From positions 115,702 through 179,701 of the forward strand of contig JAJFGU010000021.1 in NCBI GenBank assembly GCA_021775955.1: DNA of 64,000 bases, given 5' to 3'. The DNA comes from Alphaproteobacteria bacterium (GTDB taxonomy: Bacteria; Pseudomonadota; Alphaproteobacteria; Micavibrionales; Micavibrionaceae). The notes below the pieces were generated by a model, which searched no databases, was not told the DNA's origin, and saw only the letters and a list, made by a program, of their open reading frames with translations. The translations under genes were made by a program, and so were the position numbers. This document shows positions 63,218 through 64,000 of this stretch, piece after piece (the stretch's first letter is position 1; every line of letters starts with the position of its first letter).

Positions 63218-64000
63218 TTAATAACATTCGCCTGACCCCTCACTAACCATAGTGCCGTTCTGGCATCTACGTTTGTCAGCGCCGCCGGTACATCCTGACA
63301 ACCAGCCATGTGCAACAACATTACCTTCATAAACACAGTTTTGATTTTGTGGAGGTGCTGGAGGAGTTGTCGGCGGCGTTGTTGGCACCGAACCACCACC
63401 ACTCACAGGGGCACAAAGCGGTTCACCCGCCGCAAAACCAATGACGGATTCGTTGATCGGACAACTGAAATCGAGCAGCGGATTGGTTCCACCACCGCCG
63501 CCACTCGAATCGCTTGGGATAGGGGTAGCCTCACAACAGACCATACCATTATCGCCTTGGTAGCCAGCTCCGTCATCCCAACTGCCAGCCACATAATAGC
63601 CTACCTGGCAACGTACTTGCGGTTGGCTATAGGTGATCGTATAGCAATTATCTTGTGTAAGTGAAACTCCGCCACCACCCATCTGTGCCCAGCCGGGGCC
63701 GGGAGGCGGACCGGCAATGCCGGTCGGAGAACAAAACTCCATGACATCGTCGCCATCGTTATAGCGCGTTGCGCCCAGCGTATTGTCGTTACAATCAGAC
63801 TCTGCTACGACAGCAAGATTCCCCGGCCTGATCGCCCCCGCGACATCGAGCATACTTACCGGCGTATCCGTCCCAATCCCAACATTGCCGTTAGCATCAA
63901 AGGTGACGCTATCCGCCTGGCCGTTCGTGCGAAAGCTCATGGTGTTCAAAGCATTATCATAGGTGATCTGTCCGACATTGCCGTCATCCTGATCGCCCAA
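63218..64000 (-). CDS. C-terminal part of a surface or tail-fibre-like protein (N-terminus outside)
   Basis: Open to the window edge; 260 residues are visible and the true start is not in the window (the apparent first codon is TTG). The NVGIGTDTPVSMLDVAG segment is the kind found in tail-fibre and S74-like surface proteins. Next comes a short Cys module (GATRYNDGDDVMEFC) like those of the LamG protein at 4571-6946, then Pro/Thr-rich and Cys-rich regions. No catalytic domain is seen. It converges on the LppC gene with 30 bases between. Confidence 0.75.
   Translation of the reverse strand: MGDQDDGNVGQITYDNALNTMSFRTNGQADSVTFDANGNVGIGTDTPVSMLDVAGAIRPGNLAVVAESDCNDNTLGATRYNDGDDVMEFCSPTGIAGPPPGPGWAQMGGGGVSLTQDNCYTITYSQPQVRCQVGYYVAGSWDDGAGYQGDNGMVCCEATPIPSDSSGGGGGTNPLLDFSCPINESVIGFAAGEPLCAPVSGGGSVPTTPPTTPPAPPQNQNCVYEGNVVAHGWLSGCTGGADKRRCQNGTMVSEGSGECY

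Noticed and set aside
1..64000. CRISPR array, rRNA, tmRNA or complete insertion sequence
   Set aside because: No regularly spaced direct repeats, no rRNA-like stretch and no transposase or integrase reading frame were seen on reading both strands.

Overview
The window looks like chromosomal DNA of an alphaproteobacterium of medium GC content. The clade-typical signs are a CpdR-type cell-cycle receiver, a CckA-like hybrid histidine kinase (HxFNN H-box), HisZ next to PurA, Cpa/Tad pilus genes in alphaproteobacterial order, and pal-cpoB-tilS-ftsH-glmM on one strand. A Micavibrio- or Rhodospirillales-like host is possible but is only inference. No rRNA, CRISPR array, complete transposase or integrase was seen.

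Region 1 (1-12.9 kb): a truncated hybrid histidine kinase; a YjbH-type outer-membrane protein; a three-LamG-domain exported protein flanked by two inverted copies of a hairpin repeat; RluD; an exported propeller-like protein; a GT4 glycosyltransferase; a small unknown protein; an exported stand-alone Lon-type (S16) protease; CpdR; and a tRNA-Val with an unusual C at position 33.

Region 2 (12.9-29.7 kb): starts at tRNA-Val and ends at a tRNA-Glu whose 3' acceptor strand is two bases short. It holds a 919-residue protein with HAM1/ITPase-like and LOG-like domains, apparently lying in three LOG/Rossmann modules; an ABC-F ATPase; ion and stress functions (NhaA, SulP + universal stress protein, a CPA1 antiporter); cold-shock and RRM RNA-binding proteins; a YhiN-type flavoprotein; and a coupled roxA-NYN nuclease-greB operon. 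Next to tRNA-Glu is a coupled pair: a BMT5-like (DUF2431) methyltransferase and an ALKBH8-like AlkB dioxygenase, a possible m3U writer/eraser pair. Short att-like remnants lie near both tRNAs.

Region 3 (29.9-46.4 kb): an almost complete Tad (Flp) pilus locus. Two + strand accessory genes (a CpaC-N-domain protein and a TPR lipoprotein) converge on a minus-strand series cpaA-B-C-D-E-F-tadB-tadC. A separately terminated flp gene and a separately terminated tadE-tadE-tadG unit lie upstream, followed by a membrane protein and a membrane-anchored pseudokinase.

Region 4 (46.5-64 kb): housekeeping genes purA-hisZ, thiD, glmM, ftsH, tilS, cpoB, pal, a SirB1-type protein, a BON lipoprotein, yraN, rsmI and an LpoA/LppC-type lipoprotein. 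The ftsH-glmM junction is interrupted by two unknown genes and a dense inverted-repeat element; a nested palindromic repeat lies between tilS and ftsH. The right edge carries the C-terminal part of a low-complexity surface or tail-fibre-like protein that shares a short Cys-containing module with the LamG protein at the left end.
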